A stretch of DNA of 64,000 bases. It comes from Deltaproteobacteria bacterium (GTDB lineage: Bacteria > Desulfobacterota > Desulfobacteria > Desulfobacterales > Desulfosarcinaceae). The notes below the pieces were generated by a model, which was not told the origin of the DNA, did no database searches, and worked only from the letters and a program-made list of their open reading frames with translations. The DNA lies in the NCBI GenBank assembly GCA_021824175.1, contig JAKALP010000002.1, forward strand, positions 287,189 to 351,188, written 5' to 3'. Position numbers and translations under genes: made by a program. The first letter of the stretch is position 1. Every line of letters starts with the position of its first letter. Below, piece by piece: positions 25,768 through 34,547 of the stretch.

Positions 25768-26280
25768 ATGATCTTCAATATGATGTTTGCTGCCATCGGA
25801 TTTCTGCTCCTGGCACTGGGCCGAAAGCTTTTCTGGTTCTTCGTGGCGGCCGTGGGTATGGCGGCGGGCCTGGCGCTGGCGCAACAACAATTGCTCTTCC
25901 AACCATACTGGGTGGTGCTGCTGGCTGGATTGGGGGCCGGCATTGTGGGCGCGCTGCTGGCCATTTTCTTCCAACAATTGGCCATTGTCGCCGCCGGCCT
26001 GGTGGCCGGTGCTGGCATTGCCGCTCACATGATGATGATGATGGGCGTGGCGGTTGTGCCCTGGATCTGTTTGTGCGGTGGTATTCTAGGCGCCATTTTA
26101 CTCCATTTGCTGTTCGACTGGGCCTTGGTTGTGCTCTCTTCCATTGCCGGCGCCGCTTTAATTGTTCAATCCATGATGTTATCTTTTCTGCCGCCTGTAT
26201 TGCTTTTCAGCCTGCTCGGCGTCGCTGGAATAGTATTTCAGCTTTCATTTTCGGGTCCGCAAAAGACCCAAGTGAAGTAG
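25768..26280 (+). CDS. Small integral membrane protein
   Basis: A 170-residue protein that is almost entirely hydrophobic, with about six membrane helices and Gly/Ala-rich packing (AAVGMAAGLALA, LLAGLGAGIVGALLA, AAGLVAGAGIAAHMMMMMG). It has the layout of DUF4203/TMEM198-type membrane proteins, whose function is unknown. The start with GGAGGGCAA upstream is preferred over an in-frame ATG seven codons earlier. A run of five Met in HMMMMMG is unusual. It lies in a plus-strand run of membrane and stress genes, 52 bases before the DedA gene. Confidence 0.65.
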   Translation: MIFNMMFAAIGFLLLALGRKLFWFFVAAVGMAAGLALAQQQLLFQPYWVVLLAGLGAGIVGALLAIFFQQLAIVAAGLVAGAGIAAHMMMMMGVAVVPWICLCGGILGAILLHLLFDWALVVLSSIAGAALIVQSMMLSFLPPVLLFSLLGVAGIVFQLSFSGPQKTQVK

Positions 26281-26332
26281 CTGCAACCATTTTCTTTGGA
26301 CAAACCAGGATTTTTAACGTAGGTCATGAGTC

Positions 26333-26929
26333 ATGACCCTGGCCGCATTATTATCGATCTATGGCTATCCAGCCATTTGGGTCGGCACTTTTTTGGAAGG
26401 CGAGACCATCTTGGTGCTGGGCGGCCTTGCCGCGCATCAGGGCTATTTGAAATTGTCTTATGTGATTCTATGCGGCTTTGCCGGCAGCCTCATGGGGGAT
26501 CAGCTCTTCTTCTTTCTGGGGCGCCGCCACGGCGGCTATGTCCTTAAGAAGCGACCGGGCTGGCGCCACCGCATGGCGCGCGTGCACCAGTTGTCAACCC
26601 ACTATGAAAATGCCATCATTTTATTCTTCCGTTTTTTATATGGACTGCGGACCATTACGCCGTTTGTGCTGGGCACGGGCAATGTCAGGGTATTAAAATT
26701 CATTTTTCTCAATAGCCTGGGGGCGGCATTATGGGCGTCGGCGGTGGGCACGGCCGGCTATCTGTTCGGACACGCCGCGGAAGCCATCTTAGGCAAGATC
26801 AAGCATTTTGAAAAATGGCTGCTGCTGTTCGTGCTGGCCGTGGGGATCATCGTCTGGGTATTTCATTTCGTGCGATTGCATCGGAATCGAAACGATTCGG
26901 GCAAAACGATGTCTGGCAATAAGAAGTAA
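26333..26929 (+). CDS. DedA-family membrane protein
   Basis: A 198-residue member of the DedA/SNARE-associated family (PF09335-type), some of which flip undecaprenyl phosphate or phospholipid. Typical segments are GTFLEGETILVLGG (about 18-31), GSLMGDQLFFFLGRRHG (about 50-66) and the core FFRFLYGLRTITPFVLG (about 98-114), with the functionally important acidic Glu and Arg residues. It is followed by mprF 20 bases later. DedA next to mprF and an AcvB-type hydrolase suggests a lipid-remodelling role. Confidence 0.88.
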   Translation: MTLAALLSIYGYPAIWVGTFLEGETILVLGGLAAHQGYLKLSYVILCGFAGSLMGDQLFFFLGRRHGGYVLKKRPGWRHRMARVHQLSTHYENAIILFFRFLYGLRTITPFVLGTGNVRVLKFIFLNSLGAALWASAVGTAGYLFGHAAEAILGKIKHFEKWLLLFVLAVGIIVWVFHFVRLHRNRNDSGKTMSGNKK

Positions 26930-26949
26930 TCTTTGGGATGCGGTGATCC

Positions 26950-29502
26950 ATGAAGTCGAAGATCAAACGCCTGGCGCCATTTTTAATGCTCGCGCTGTTT
27001 TTGGCGGCACTGTGGAGTATCCACCGACAATTGGCCGGCTACCGGTGGCATGATCTGCTGTCACATCTGCGGCAAATGCCCGCGGGCCAGCTATGGTGGG
27101 CGTTTCTGTTGACGCTGGCCAGCTATCTGGTAATGACGGCCTACGATTTGTTGGCGTTGCAGTATATCCGCCACCCGTTGCCTTATGGCAAGGCTGCCCT
27201 GGCCTCATTTCTGGGGTACGCCTTCAGTAACAACGTGGGCTTCTCCATGCTGGCCGGCGCCTCCATCCGCTTCCGCATCTACACGGCCTGGGGGTTGTCG
27301 GCCATTGAAATCACCCAGGTGGTGCTCTTCTGCAGCCTCAGCCTGTGGTTGGGTTTTCTGGCCCTTAGTGGCGCTATTTTTATTCTAAAGCCATTGGTCC
27401 TACCCCAGAGCGCGCACCTGCATTTTCTTTCCACCCGGCCGTTGGGAATTCTTTTTCTTCTGGTGCTGCTGATTTATATCGGTTCGATTCTGCTTTCCAA
27501 AAAAGCCATCGCCATTAAAGAGTGGCGCTTCAGCTTGCCGTCCTGGCCCCTGGCCGCGGGCCAGTTGCTGGTGGCGGCCACGGACTGGCTTTTGGCCGGT
27601 ATGGTTCTGTATGTGCTGCTGCCGCAATCCGGCTCTGTTTCCGTGGCCTATTTTCTGGCGATTTTCATGACCGCCCAACTGGGCGGCCTGATCAGCCAGG
27701 TCCCCGGCGGTCTCGGCGTGTTCGAGTCGATTGTGTTGTTGCTCATGCCGCCGCCAGTGCCAGCCCCCCAAATCCTGGGCGCCCTGATTGCCTATCGCGG
27801 CGTTTACTATCTTCTGCCCTTTCTCATTGCCATCATGATGTTGGGCCTTGAAGAGGTGTGGCGGCGCAAAGCCTTGCTGGTGCAGGCCCGCGGCGTGGCC
27901 GCGCGGGTCTGGATGGGTTTATTCGTTCCCATGCTGAGCCTGGCGGTCTTTCTCACGGGGGCCATACTGCTTTTCTCCGGCGCGCTGCCAGCCGTTTCGG
28001 AGCGCTTGCTCTTCCTCAATAAGGCAATTCCGTTGCCCTTGCTGGAGTTCTCCCACTTCATGGGCAGCCTGGCCGGCATGGGATTGCTGCTGCTGGCCCG
28101 CGGGCTGCAGCGCCGGCTGGATGCGGCCTATGTCCTGACCTTGATTTTGCTGGTGGTGGGAATGGCGGCTTCATTGCTCAAAGGGCTTGACTATGAAGAG
28201 GCCAGTTTTCTGGCCATCGTTTTTCTTGTGCTGCTCCCCAGCCGGCCGCTATTCTTCCGGCGGGCTTCACTATTTTCCGAACGCTTCAGCGCCGGCTGGA
28301 TCGCCACCATCGCCACCATGACCTTCGCCGCCCTATGGTTGGGCTTCTTCGCCTTTCGCCATGTGGAGTACCAGCAAGATCTTTGGTGGCATTTCAGCCT
28401 CAAAGGCGATGCCCCGCGGTTCATGCGCGCCAGCGTGGGCGCGGTCTGCCTGATTCTGGTCTTCGCCGTGGCGCGTCTGTTGCGGCCGGCGCCGCCGGCG
28501 CCCCATGTGCCCAACCAGGAGGAGATGCAAACGGTTCAGCATCTGGTCCGTCAATCTCCCAATGCTTCGGCCCACCTGGCCCTGCTGGGTGACAAACGCT
28601 TTTTTTTCAATTCGACACGGACCGCCTTCATCATGTACGGCGTCTCGGGCCAATCGTGGGTCTGCATGGGTGATCCCATCGGCCCGGAAGCAGAGTGGCC
28701 CGAGCTGCTCTGGCAGTTTCATCGCGACGTGCGGCGCTACGCCGATCGCGCGGTCTTCTACGAGGTGTCCCACCGTCATCTGCATCTCTACCTCGACATG
28801 GGGTTGGCGGCCCTCAAACTGGGTGAAGAGGCCCGCGTGCCTTTGACCGATTTCAGCCTGGAGGGCAGCGGCCGCAAGGATCTGCGCTATATTCAGCGCA
28901 AGTTGACCAAACAGGGCTGCACCTTTGAAATGCTTCCCACCGAAGCTACGGGCGATCATTTGGCCGTGTTGAAGAGAATCTCCGACGTTTGGCTGGAAGA
29001 GAAGCATACCCGCGAGAAAGGCTTTTCCCTGGGGTTTTTTGACGAACATTATCTGCGTCAAACCCCGGTGGCCATCGTGCGGTTAAACGGCGAGCCCACG
29101 GCCTTTGCCAATGTCTGGCAAGGCGCTGATAAAGAAGAATTGACCGTGGACTTGATGCGCCATCTGCCCCAGGCGCCCAACAGCGTGATGGAGTACCTGT
29201 TCATTGAAATGATGCTTTGGGGCCATGCCCAGGGATATCGCTGGTTCAATCTGGGCATGGCTCCCTTGAGCGGCATGCAAACCCGGGAAGCCGCGCCCCT
29301 GTGGCATAAGCTGGGCCACTGGGTGGCCCGCTACGGCGGCCATTTCTACAACTTCCAGGGGTTGCGCCAATACAAGCAGAAATTCGACCCGGTCTGGACC
29401 CCCAAATACCTGGCTTGCCCGGGGGGCCTGGTTTTGCCGGGTATTTTGGCGGATATCGGGGCGCTGGTGTCCGGGGGGCTAAAAGGGGTCTTGTTTAAAT
29501 AG
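26950..29502 (+). CDS. mprF: Phosphatidylglycerol lysyltransferase/flippase
   Basis: An 850-residue MprF. It transfers an amino acid, usually lysine, from aminoacyl-tRNA to phosphatidylglycerol and flips the product to the outer leaflet, which lowers the negative surface charge. The first 510 residues hold about fourteen membrane helices, including the flippase part (SNNVGFSMLAGASIRFRIY about 95-113, LGGLISQVPGGLGVFE about 243-258). The C-terminal catalytic domain (about 530-845) has SGQSWVCMGDPIGP, LEGSGRKDLRYIQRKLTKQG, ERTREKGFSLGFFDE-like residues, and GYRWFNLGMAPLSGM. Neighbours are dedA and an AcvB/VirJ gene 11 bases downstream. Confidence 0.93.
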   Translation: MKSKIKRLAPFLMLALFLAALWSIHRQLAGYRWHDLLSHLRQMPAGQLWWAFLLTLASYLVMTAYDLLALQYIRHPLPYGKAALASFLGYAFSNNVGFSMLAGASIRFRIYTAWGLSAIEITQVVLFCSLSLWLGFLALSGAIFILKPLVLPQSAHLHFLSTRPLGILFLLVLLIYIGSILLSKKAIAIKEWRFSLPSWPLAAGQLLVAATDWLLAGMVLYVLLPQSGSVSVAYFLAIFMTAQLGGLISQVPGGLGVFESIVLLLMPPPVPAPQILGALIAYRGVYYLLPFLIAIMMLGLEEVWRRKALLVQARGVAARVWMGLFVPMLSLAVFLTGAILLFSGALPAVSERLLFLNKAIPLPLLEFSHFMGSLAGMGLLLLARGLQRRLDAAYVLTLILLVVGMAASLLKGLDYEEASFLAIVFLVLLPSRPLFFRRASLFSERFSAGWIATIATMTFAALWLGFFAFRHVEYQQDLWWHFSLKGDAPRFMRASVGAVCLILVFAVARLLRPAPPAPHVPNQEEMQTVQHLVRQSPNASAHLALLGDKRFFFNSTRTAFIMYGVSGQSWVCMGDPIGPEAEWPELLWQFHRDVRRYADRAVFYEVSHRHLHLYLDMGLAALKLGEEARVPLTDFSLEGSGRKDLRYIQRKLTKQGCTFEMLPTEATGDHLAVLKRISDVWLEEKHTREKGFSLGFFDEHYLRQTPVAIVRLNGEPTAFANVWQGADKEELTVDLMRHLPQAPNSVMEYLFIEMMLWGHAQGYRWFNLGMAPLSGMQTREAAPLWHKLGHWVARYGGHFYNFQGLRQYKQKFDPVWTPKYLACPGGLVLPGILADIGALVSGGLKGVLFK

Positions 29503-29513
29503 GAGGGTACCCG

Positions 29514-30920
29514 ATGAAAGGGCTTGTAATGTGTGCCACCACTGTTCTTTTGCTTCTCATTTGGTCGGCAACCGTTTGGGCCGCCGGTATAAATGAAAGT
29601 ACGTTGGCGTTCGGCCGTCTCGGCACGGTGCATCTTTATCGCCAGGCAGAACATCCCAGTAAAGTGGTATTGTTCGTATCGGGCGACGGCGGTTGGAATC
29701 TGGGAGTGGTGGACATGGCCAAAGAGCTTGCTGGATTGGACGCCTTGGTAGTGGGCATTGACATTGTCCATTACCTCAAGGGCATCAGCCATTCTTCGGA
29801 GGCTTGTTTTTATCCGGCCGCCGATTTCGAAGCCCTGAGCAAGTACGCCCAGAAACGCTTGGGCTATCCCGACTATGTGCAGCCGCTGCTGGTGGGCTAC
29901 TCTTCAGGCGCCACCTTGGTCTACGCGCTTTTGGCGCAAGCGCCGGCCAATACGTTCAAAGGGGCCATCAGTCTGGGCTTCTGCCCGGACCTGCCTTTGG
30001 CCGAAACGCCCTGCAAAGGCAGCGGCCTGGCCTGGACCAAGGACCCCAAAAAGCCAGTCTATTATTTCCTACCGGCCGAGCGGCTGGGCAATCCCTGGGT
30101 GGCGTTTCAAGGCGCGATAGACCAGGTGTGCAACCCTGAAAAAACCGGCGAATTTGTCCAAAAGGTCAAAGGCGCTCAAATCGTCATGCTGCCCAAGGTG
30201 GGTCACGGCTTTGGCGTATCAAAAAACTGGCTGCCCCAATTTAAAGAAACCTTTATCCGTCTGACTGCTGAAAGTAAGCCGGCTTTAAAAACTGAGCATC
30301 CGGATTTGCCGATCGTGGAGGTGATTGCCAAAGCGCCGCAGAAAAACGTCATGGCGGTGCTTCTGACCGGCGATGGCGGCTGGGCCGGCATCGACCGGGA
30401 GATTGCCGCCGGCCTGGCGCAACAAGGGGTATCCGTGGTGGGGCTCGACTCCTTGAAGTACTTCTGGACCGCGCGCACGCCGGACAGCGCGGCCCGGGAT
30501 TTGACCCGGCTGCTTGACTACTATCTCGGCGCCTGGCAAAAAGAGAAAGCAGTACTCGTCGGTTACTCCCTGGGGGCTGATGTACTGCCGTTCATGGCCG
30601 CCCGACTGCCAGACAACCTCCGCGGCCGCATCGCTCTGATCGCCCTGCTGGCGCCGAGCCGCCAAACGGCCTTTGAATTTCATCTCAGGGATTGGATCGG
30701 CGGGTCCGATCCCTCCGACCAATACCCCATTCTGCCTGAAGTGGAGAAACTCCGCGACTTGCCGCTGCTGTGTTTCTGCGGAAAAGAGGAACGCGACAGC
30801 CTGTGCCGGGATCGGCTGCCGCCCCATGCAACCGTTATTACCATGGCCGGCGCACACCATTTGGGCGGAGATGATGCCTCCATTGTCAAACGCATCATCG
30901 CGGCTATGGATCAACCCTGA
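29514..30920 (+). CDS. AcvB/VirJ-type lysyl-phosphatidylglycerol hydrolase
   Basis: A 468-residue exported protein (signal to about residue 23, VWAAG). It is a tandem of two VirJ-like alpha/beta-hydrolase domains (about 30-245 and 265-468). Each has a GDGGW motif and a nucleophile elbow: GYSSGA in the first, GYSLGAD in the second. The second also has the acid/His end AGAHHLGGD. In Agrobacterium, AcvB removes the amino acid from lysyl-phosphatidylglycerol and is encoded next to the mprF homologue lpiA. The same pairing is present here, with only 11 bases between mprF and this gene, which supports the assignment. Confidence 0.85.
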   Translation: MKGLVMCATTVLLLLIWSATVWAAGINESTLAFGRLGTVHLYRQAEHPSKVVLFVSGDGGWNLGVVDMAKELAGLDALVVGIDIVHYLKGISHSSEACFYPAADFEALSKYAQKRLGYPDYVQPLLVGYSSGATLVYALLAQAPANTFKGAISLGFCPDLPLAETPCKGSGLAWTKDPKKPVYYFLPAERLGNPWVAFQGAIDQVCNPEKTGEFVQKVKGAQIVMLPKVGHGFGVSKNWLPQFKETFIRLTAESKPALKTEHPDLPIVEVIAKAPQKNVMAVLLTGDGGWAGIDREIAAGLAQQGVSVVGLDSLKYFWTARTPDSAARDLTRLLDYYLGAWQKEKAVLVGYSLGADVLPFMAARLPDNLRGRIALIALLAPSRQTAFEFHLRDWIGGSDPSDQYPILPEVEKLRDLPLLCFCGKEERDSLCRDRLPPHATVITMAGAHHLGGDDASIVKRIIAAMDQP

Positions 30921-30987
30921 AAAGTATATCCTGAAGATGCTCGGCATCGATAAGGTCAAGTCCGAAAAAGAGTAGAAAGGAAAAGAA

Positions 30988-31713
30988 GTGGTTTCAAAAC
31001 CCGATGCCCCCGCCAGATTCACCAGGCACTGCAAAATCTGCGGCCAAACCAAATCCGGCATGGTGCCCGGCGCCTTGATCCGGCCGGCCATCCTGGCCGA
31101 GATTCAGAAAAGCCGGCCGGACTTCAATTTTAACGACGATATCTGTGTCAACGATCTCAATCGCTTCCGCTTTCAGCACGTGCAATCCCTGATGGCCTCG
31201 GAGCGCGGCGAACTCACGGCCCTGGACAACGATGTGCTCCAAAGTCTTCACCAGCACGAGCTGCTCACCAGCAATATCGAAGCCGACTTCGCCAGCAAGC
31301 TCACCTTCGGCGAGAACCTGGCCGACAAGATCGCCGATTTCGGGGGCTCCTGGAAATTCATCATCATCTTCGCGGGCATCCTGTCGGCCTGGATCGCCAT
31401 CAATTCGCTGGTCTTTTTATTCAAGCCCTTTGATCCCTTTCCATACATTCTGCTCAATCTGGTACTTTCATGCTTGGCCGCGCTCCAGGCGCCGGTGATC
31501 ATGATGAGCCAGAACCGTCAGGAGGCCAAGGACCGCCTGCGGTCCGAAAACGATTACCGTGTCAATTTGAAGGCCGAGCTTGAGATCCGGCACCTGCACG
31601 AGAAGATCGACCATTTGCTGTCGCGGCAATGGGAGCGGCTGGTGGACATCCAGCAGGTACAACTCGATCTGATGAGCGAGATTGTAACCATCCGGTCCAA
31701 AAAAGGCTCTTGA
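30988..31713 (+). CDS. DUF1003 membrane protein
   Basis: A 241-residue protein. An N-terminal segment of about 110 residues has CKICGQTKSGMVPGALIRPAI, a Cys-rich start that belongs to the family's longer members. The DUF1003 core follows: FGENLADKIADFGGSWKFII, two membrane helices (about 130-150 and 160-180), and ALQAPVIMMSQNRQEAKDR. The end (about 190-240) is a coiled coil. It starts at a GTG with AAAGGAAAAG upstream. DUF1003 proteins are common near stress and ion-transport genes but have no defined function. It sits between the AcvB-type gene and usp in the same direction. Confidence 0.85.
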   Translation: MVSKPDAPARFTRHCKICGQTKSGMVPGALIRPAILAEIQKSRPDFNFNDDICVNDLNRFRFQHVQSLMASERGELTALDNDVLQSLHQHELLTSNIEADFASKLTFGENLADKIADFGGSWKFIIIFAGILSAWIAINSLVFLFKPFDPFPYILLNLVLSCLAALQAPVIMMSQNRQEAKDRLRSENDYRVNLKAELEIRHLHEKIDHLLSRQWERLVDIQQVQLDLMSEIVTIRSKKGS

Positions 31714-31750
31714 AGAATAGGAACAATGAATATCTCAAAGGAGGTTCGCC

Positions 31751-32641
31751 ATGTCTCTTGCAGCCGGATTTCACCCCAAACAAATTCTTTGTCCAATAGA
31801 CATGAGCCCGCTGTCCGATTTGGCGCTTAAGTATGCCCATGTGGGGGCCCAGGTATTTGGCGCCCGACTGACGGTGCTCAACGCCATGCTTTTCGAATAT
31901 CCCCGCTACCTGTCCAAAGAGTTGACCGATCAGGTTCTCAGGGAATTGAACCGGGCCAAGGCCGACGCCCGCGATCAGCTGGCCGGACATGTAGCCAAGG
32001 TGCTGGGCCATGGGGCTCGTAAGGCGGAGATTGATTATCGAACCGTGGATATCGACGCCGCTCAGGCCATTTTGCAGGCCGTCGAGGAAATCCGGGCTGA
32101 CCTGGTGGTGATGGGCACCCATGGTTACAGCGGATTTAAACATTGGATGCTGGGCTCGGTGACCGAAAAGGTGCTGCATTTGTCCAAGGCCCCGGTATTC
32201 ACCATCCGGCAAAAGATCGACGATTTTATCGACCCCGATAAACCGGATGCCAGGCCGGCCATCAAACAAATTCTTTGCCCATGCAATTTCAGTCCCGCGG
32301 CTGCCGCGGCCCTGCAAACAGCGGTGGCCCTGGCCCAACGGATGAATGCCCGTTTGGCCGTGATGCATAGCGAAGAATCGCCGTCGGCCGACGGCCCCCA
32401 ACGCCTGCGGGAATGGATAAAAAAGAGCGGGGTGGACAACACGGCCATCCATACGATCCTGCGGCAGGGGGATGCGGCCGATCAAACGATTGTCGCGGCC
32501 AGGGAGTTGGGCAGCGATTTGATTGTGATTGGCAGTTGTCATCGCCCCTTTGGGGAAGGTACGGTGGTCGGCCGCACCTCTGAACGCGTGGCCCGTCATG
32601 CAACCGTGCCGGTGTTGACGGTGCCTTATTTCGAGCCATAG
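31751..32641 (+). CDS. Tandem universal stress protein, second gene
   Basis: A 296-residue protein with two UspA domains (about 1-160 and 170-296). Both start with the same phrase (KQILCPIDMSPLSDLALK and KQILCPCNFSPAAAAALQ). The first has the ATP motif GTHGYSGFKHWMLGSVTEKV; the second has a weaker one, GSCHRPFGEGTVVGRTSERV. AAAGGAGG lies 8 nt upstream of the ATG. It closes the plus-strand stress run; the converging DUF6178 gene starts its 3' end 52 bases away. Confidence 0.9.
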   Translation: MSLAAGFHPKQILCPIDMSPLSDLALKYAHVGAQVFGARLTVLNAMLFEYPRYLSKELTDQVLRELNRAKADARDQLAGHVAKVLGHGARKAEIDYRTVDIDAAQAILQAVEEIRADLVVMGTHGYSGFKHWMLGSVTEKVLHLSKAPVFTIRQKIDDFIDPDKPDARPAIKQILCPCNFSPAAAAALQTAVALAQRMNARLAVMHSEESPSADGPQRLREWIKKSGVDNTAIHTILRQGDAADQTIVAARELGSDLIVIGSCHRPFGEGTVVGRTSERVARHATVPVLTVPYFEP

Positions 32642-32693
32642 TCTTGCGGCCAAAGAAGAAGTAGTCGCGCCGGCCTGACTGGGCCTCAGCCGA

Positions 32694-34484
32694 TCACGGC
32701 TCGGCGCGAAACAGAAAAAGCTGGATGTGGCGCGGATCGATGCTCTCGGCCGTGAGTGCGCCCATCTCATTTTCCAAAAGTATAAACAGCTCTTCCAGGG
32801 TGGAGCCCATGCGCTGGGAGATTTCAAAAGTTTTCAGGCCGCCGCGCACCGCCAGCCAGTTCAGAAATGCTTCACGCATCGGCTTTCTGATGCGCCGGGG
32901 AGTGGCGCCGGGCTCCCAGAGCATGGAGAAGAAATGTTGGAATTGCTCCAGGGACAAAGGTTGGATGGACAGTGGAGAAGTCTCCAGATCCAAACAGTGA
33001 TCGGCCCACAAGGTGAAGATCAGGTTCTGGTAAGTCAGAAACGCCGCGGTCTGTAAAGGGGGCACCTCCACGGCCATGAGCGCCAGCAAATCATCCCAGG
33101 CCCTGATCTGTTCCAAAACCTGCCGGCAGTGTTGGATCTCCGCCAAAGAAGCAAACTCGCGGTAAAGTTTGCCGCTGGCATAGTTGTCAAAGAAAAGCGG
33201 CTTTTTAATCAACAACCCGCCCAACACCCCCAGCCAGGCTTCGCCCCAGAAGGCGGGCTTAAGACCGATTTTGTTAAACCAGCTCTCCCGTCGCCAACGC
33301 TCGGCCTGCCATTTCAAATTGAGGGCGCACCCATATCCCACCCGGAAGAGATCCGAAAGCAGATAGTTCTGAATGAGATTGGCGCCGCGATAAGGATCGG
33401 GCGCTGCCGCCTCGGCATCGGCCTGCTCCAGCCCAATGCTGATGTAGCCGCTGACCTTGGCCACGACCTGGGATAATACTTCTTTCTCGGCGATCTTCTT
33501 CTGATCGGCCACGATCACCTGGTTGCACAAGCCGGCAAACTCGGCCTGGAGCCTTTGTAGCGTGGCTTGATCCTGGAGACGAAACAGCGTGCGCGTGAAG
33601 TAATCGGCTGTATCGGGCAGCACCGTGGGGTCCAGACGCAAGGGATAGCTCTGCGCCGGCCGGCCGCTGGTTTGAGGGGATTTGGGATGGCGTTGCAAAA
33701 GTTCTTTGATGGTCAGGGGTTGATAGACCCCCACCGCTTCCTCAAAGGGCAGAAATCCCTTTTCCGCCAGGCGCATGGTGCGCAGCCGCAGCAACTCTTC
33801 TTCGACTTCCGATGGGATAGCGCCCGCCGACTCCAGCAAAAGGGTTTGGTAGAGTGGGAAATCGTACACCGATATGCGTTTGAGCAGATCGTTGATCAGT
33901 TGATCGCGTTGCTCCTGTTGCGGATGGGTTTCTTCTCCGGCGGGCGCAAAGGGTCGCAGGCGAAAATAGTGCACCTGGTCTTCGCTGAAAAATCCTTCGC
34001 CGATTTCGCCGGGGTCGACTTCGTACTCCCGGACGTACAGTTCAATGTTGTGAAAAAGGTAATATTCGAACATCTCGCGCTGTTCGTTGGCAATCCAATG
34101 CGTAAAACGGTCAGGGTCAGCTTTAAGCAGGCGGTCGAACCACTGCGTCAAGGCCATGGGATCGAGGTGGTCCCGCTGCCAGGTTTCCATGTCCAACAGG
34201 TATTGCCACTGCTCATTGGAAGCCAGGCCCATCACCTGTAAAGCGTCGTCCAGCCCAATGGCATGGATAAGCAGATGCAAATCCTCTTCGGCCATGGACT
34301 GCACCAGGCTCACCGGCAGGGGATGATTGGCAATGGCTTCCAGGGCCTGCTCGGGCGGCAGGATCAACAGCTTCTTGCGTTCGGCGGCCAGAGCCTTTTC
34401 GCGCTCGGTCTGCTTTTCCAGGGTATGATGATCGGTTTTGGGCATCGTTGTTCCACCATGTGTAGGGTCATTGGGATGGGGCAT
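32694..34484 (-). CDS. DUF6178 family protein
   Basis: A soluble protein of about 596 residues that I recognise as DUF6178, a family almost confined to Desulfobacterota. Characteristic segments are LLILPPEQALEAIANHPLPV, LVQSMAEEDLHLLIHAIGLDDA, SNEQWQYLLDMETWQRDHLD and EYYLFHNIELYVREYEVDPG; the C-terminal half is helical. No activity is known. A longer frame begins at a TTG at 34529, but that codon overlaps the predicted -10 box, so it cannot be the start. The ATG at 34484 or the one at 34445 is right. It is downstream of ampG on the same strand but has its own promoter. Confidence 0.8.
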   Translation of the reverse strand: MPHPNDPTHGGTTMPKTDHHTLEKQTEREKALAAERKKLLILPPEQALEAIANHPLPVSLVQSMAEEDLHLLIHAIGLDDALQVMGLASNEQWQYLLDMETWQRDHLDPMALTQWFDRLLKADPDRFTHWIANEQREMFEYYLFHNIELYVREYEVDPGEIGEGFFSEDQVHYFRLRPFAPAGEETHPQQEQRDQLINDLLKRISVYDFPLYQTLLLESAGAIPSEVEEELLRLRTMRLAEKGFLPFEEAVGVYQPLTIKELLQRHPKSPQTSGRPAQSYPLRLDPTVLPDTADYFTRTLFRLQDQATLQRLQAEFAGLCNQVIVADQKKIAEKEVLSQVVAKVSGYISIGLEQADAEAAAPDPYRGANLIQNYLLSDLFRVGYGCALNLKWQAERWRRESWFNKIGLKPAFWGEAWLGVLGGLLIKKPLFFDNYASGKLYREFASLAEIQHCRQVLEQIRAWDDLLALMAVEVPPLQTAAFLTYQNLIFTLWADHCLDLETSPLSIQPLSLEQFQHFFSMLWEPGATPRRIRKPMREAFLNWLAVRGGLKTFEISQRMGSTLEELFILLENEMGALTAESIDPRHIQLFLFRAEP

Positions 34485-34517
34485 CCGGTCCTTGGTTTTT
34501 CCGCTGGATCGGCCCGG

Positions 34518-34545
34518 ATTATAAAGCAAGCGATGTCAAAATCAA
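34518..34545 (-). promoter_or_regulatory. Sigma-70 promoter of the DUF6178 gene
   Basis: On the minus strand TTGATT, 16-nt spacer, TATAAT. It begins 3 bases after the ampG stop codon. The perfect -10 rules out the upstream TTG start of the DUF6178 frame. Confidence 0.65.
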
Positions 34546-34547
34546 TG

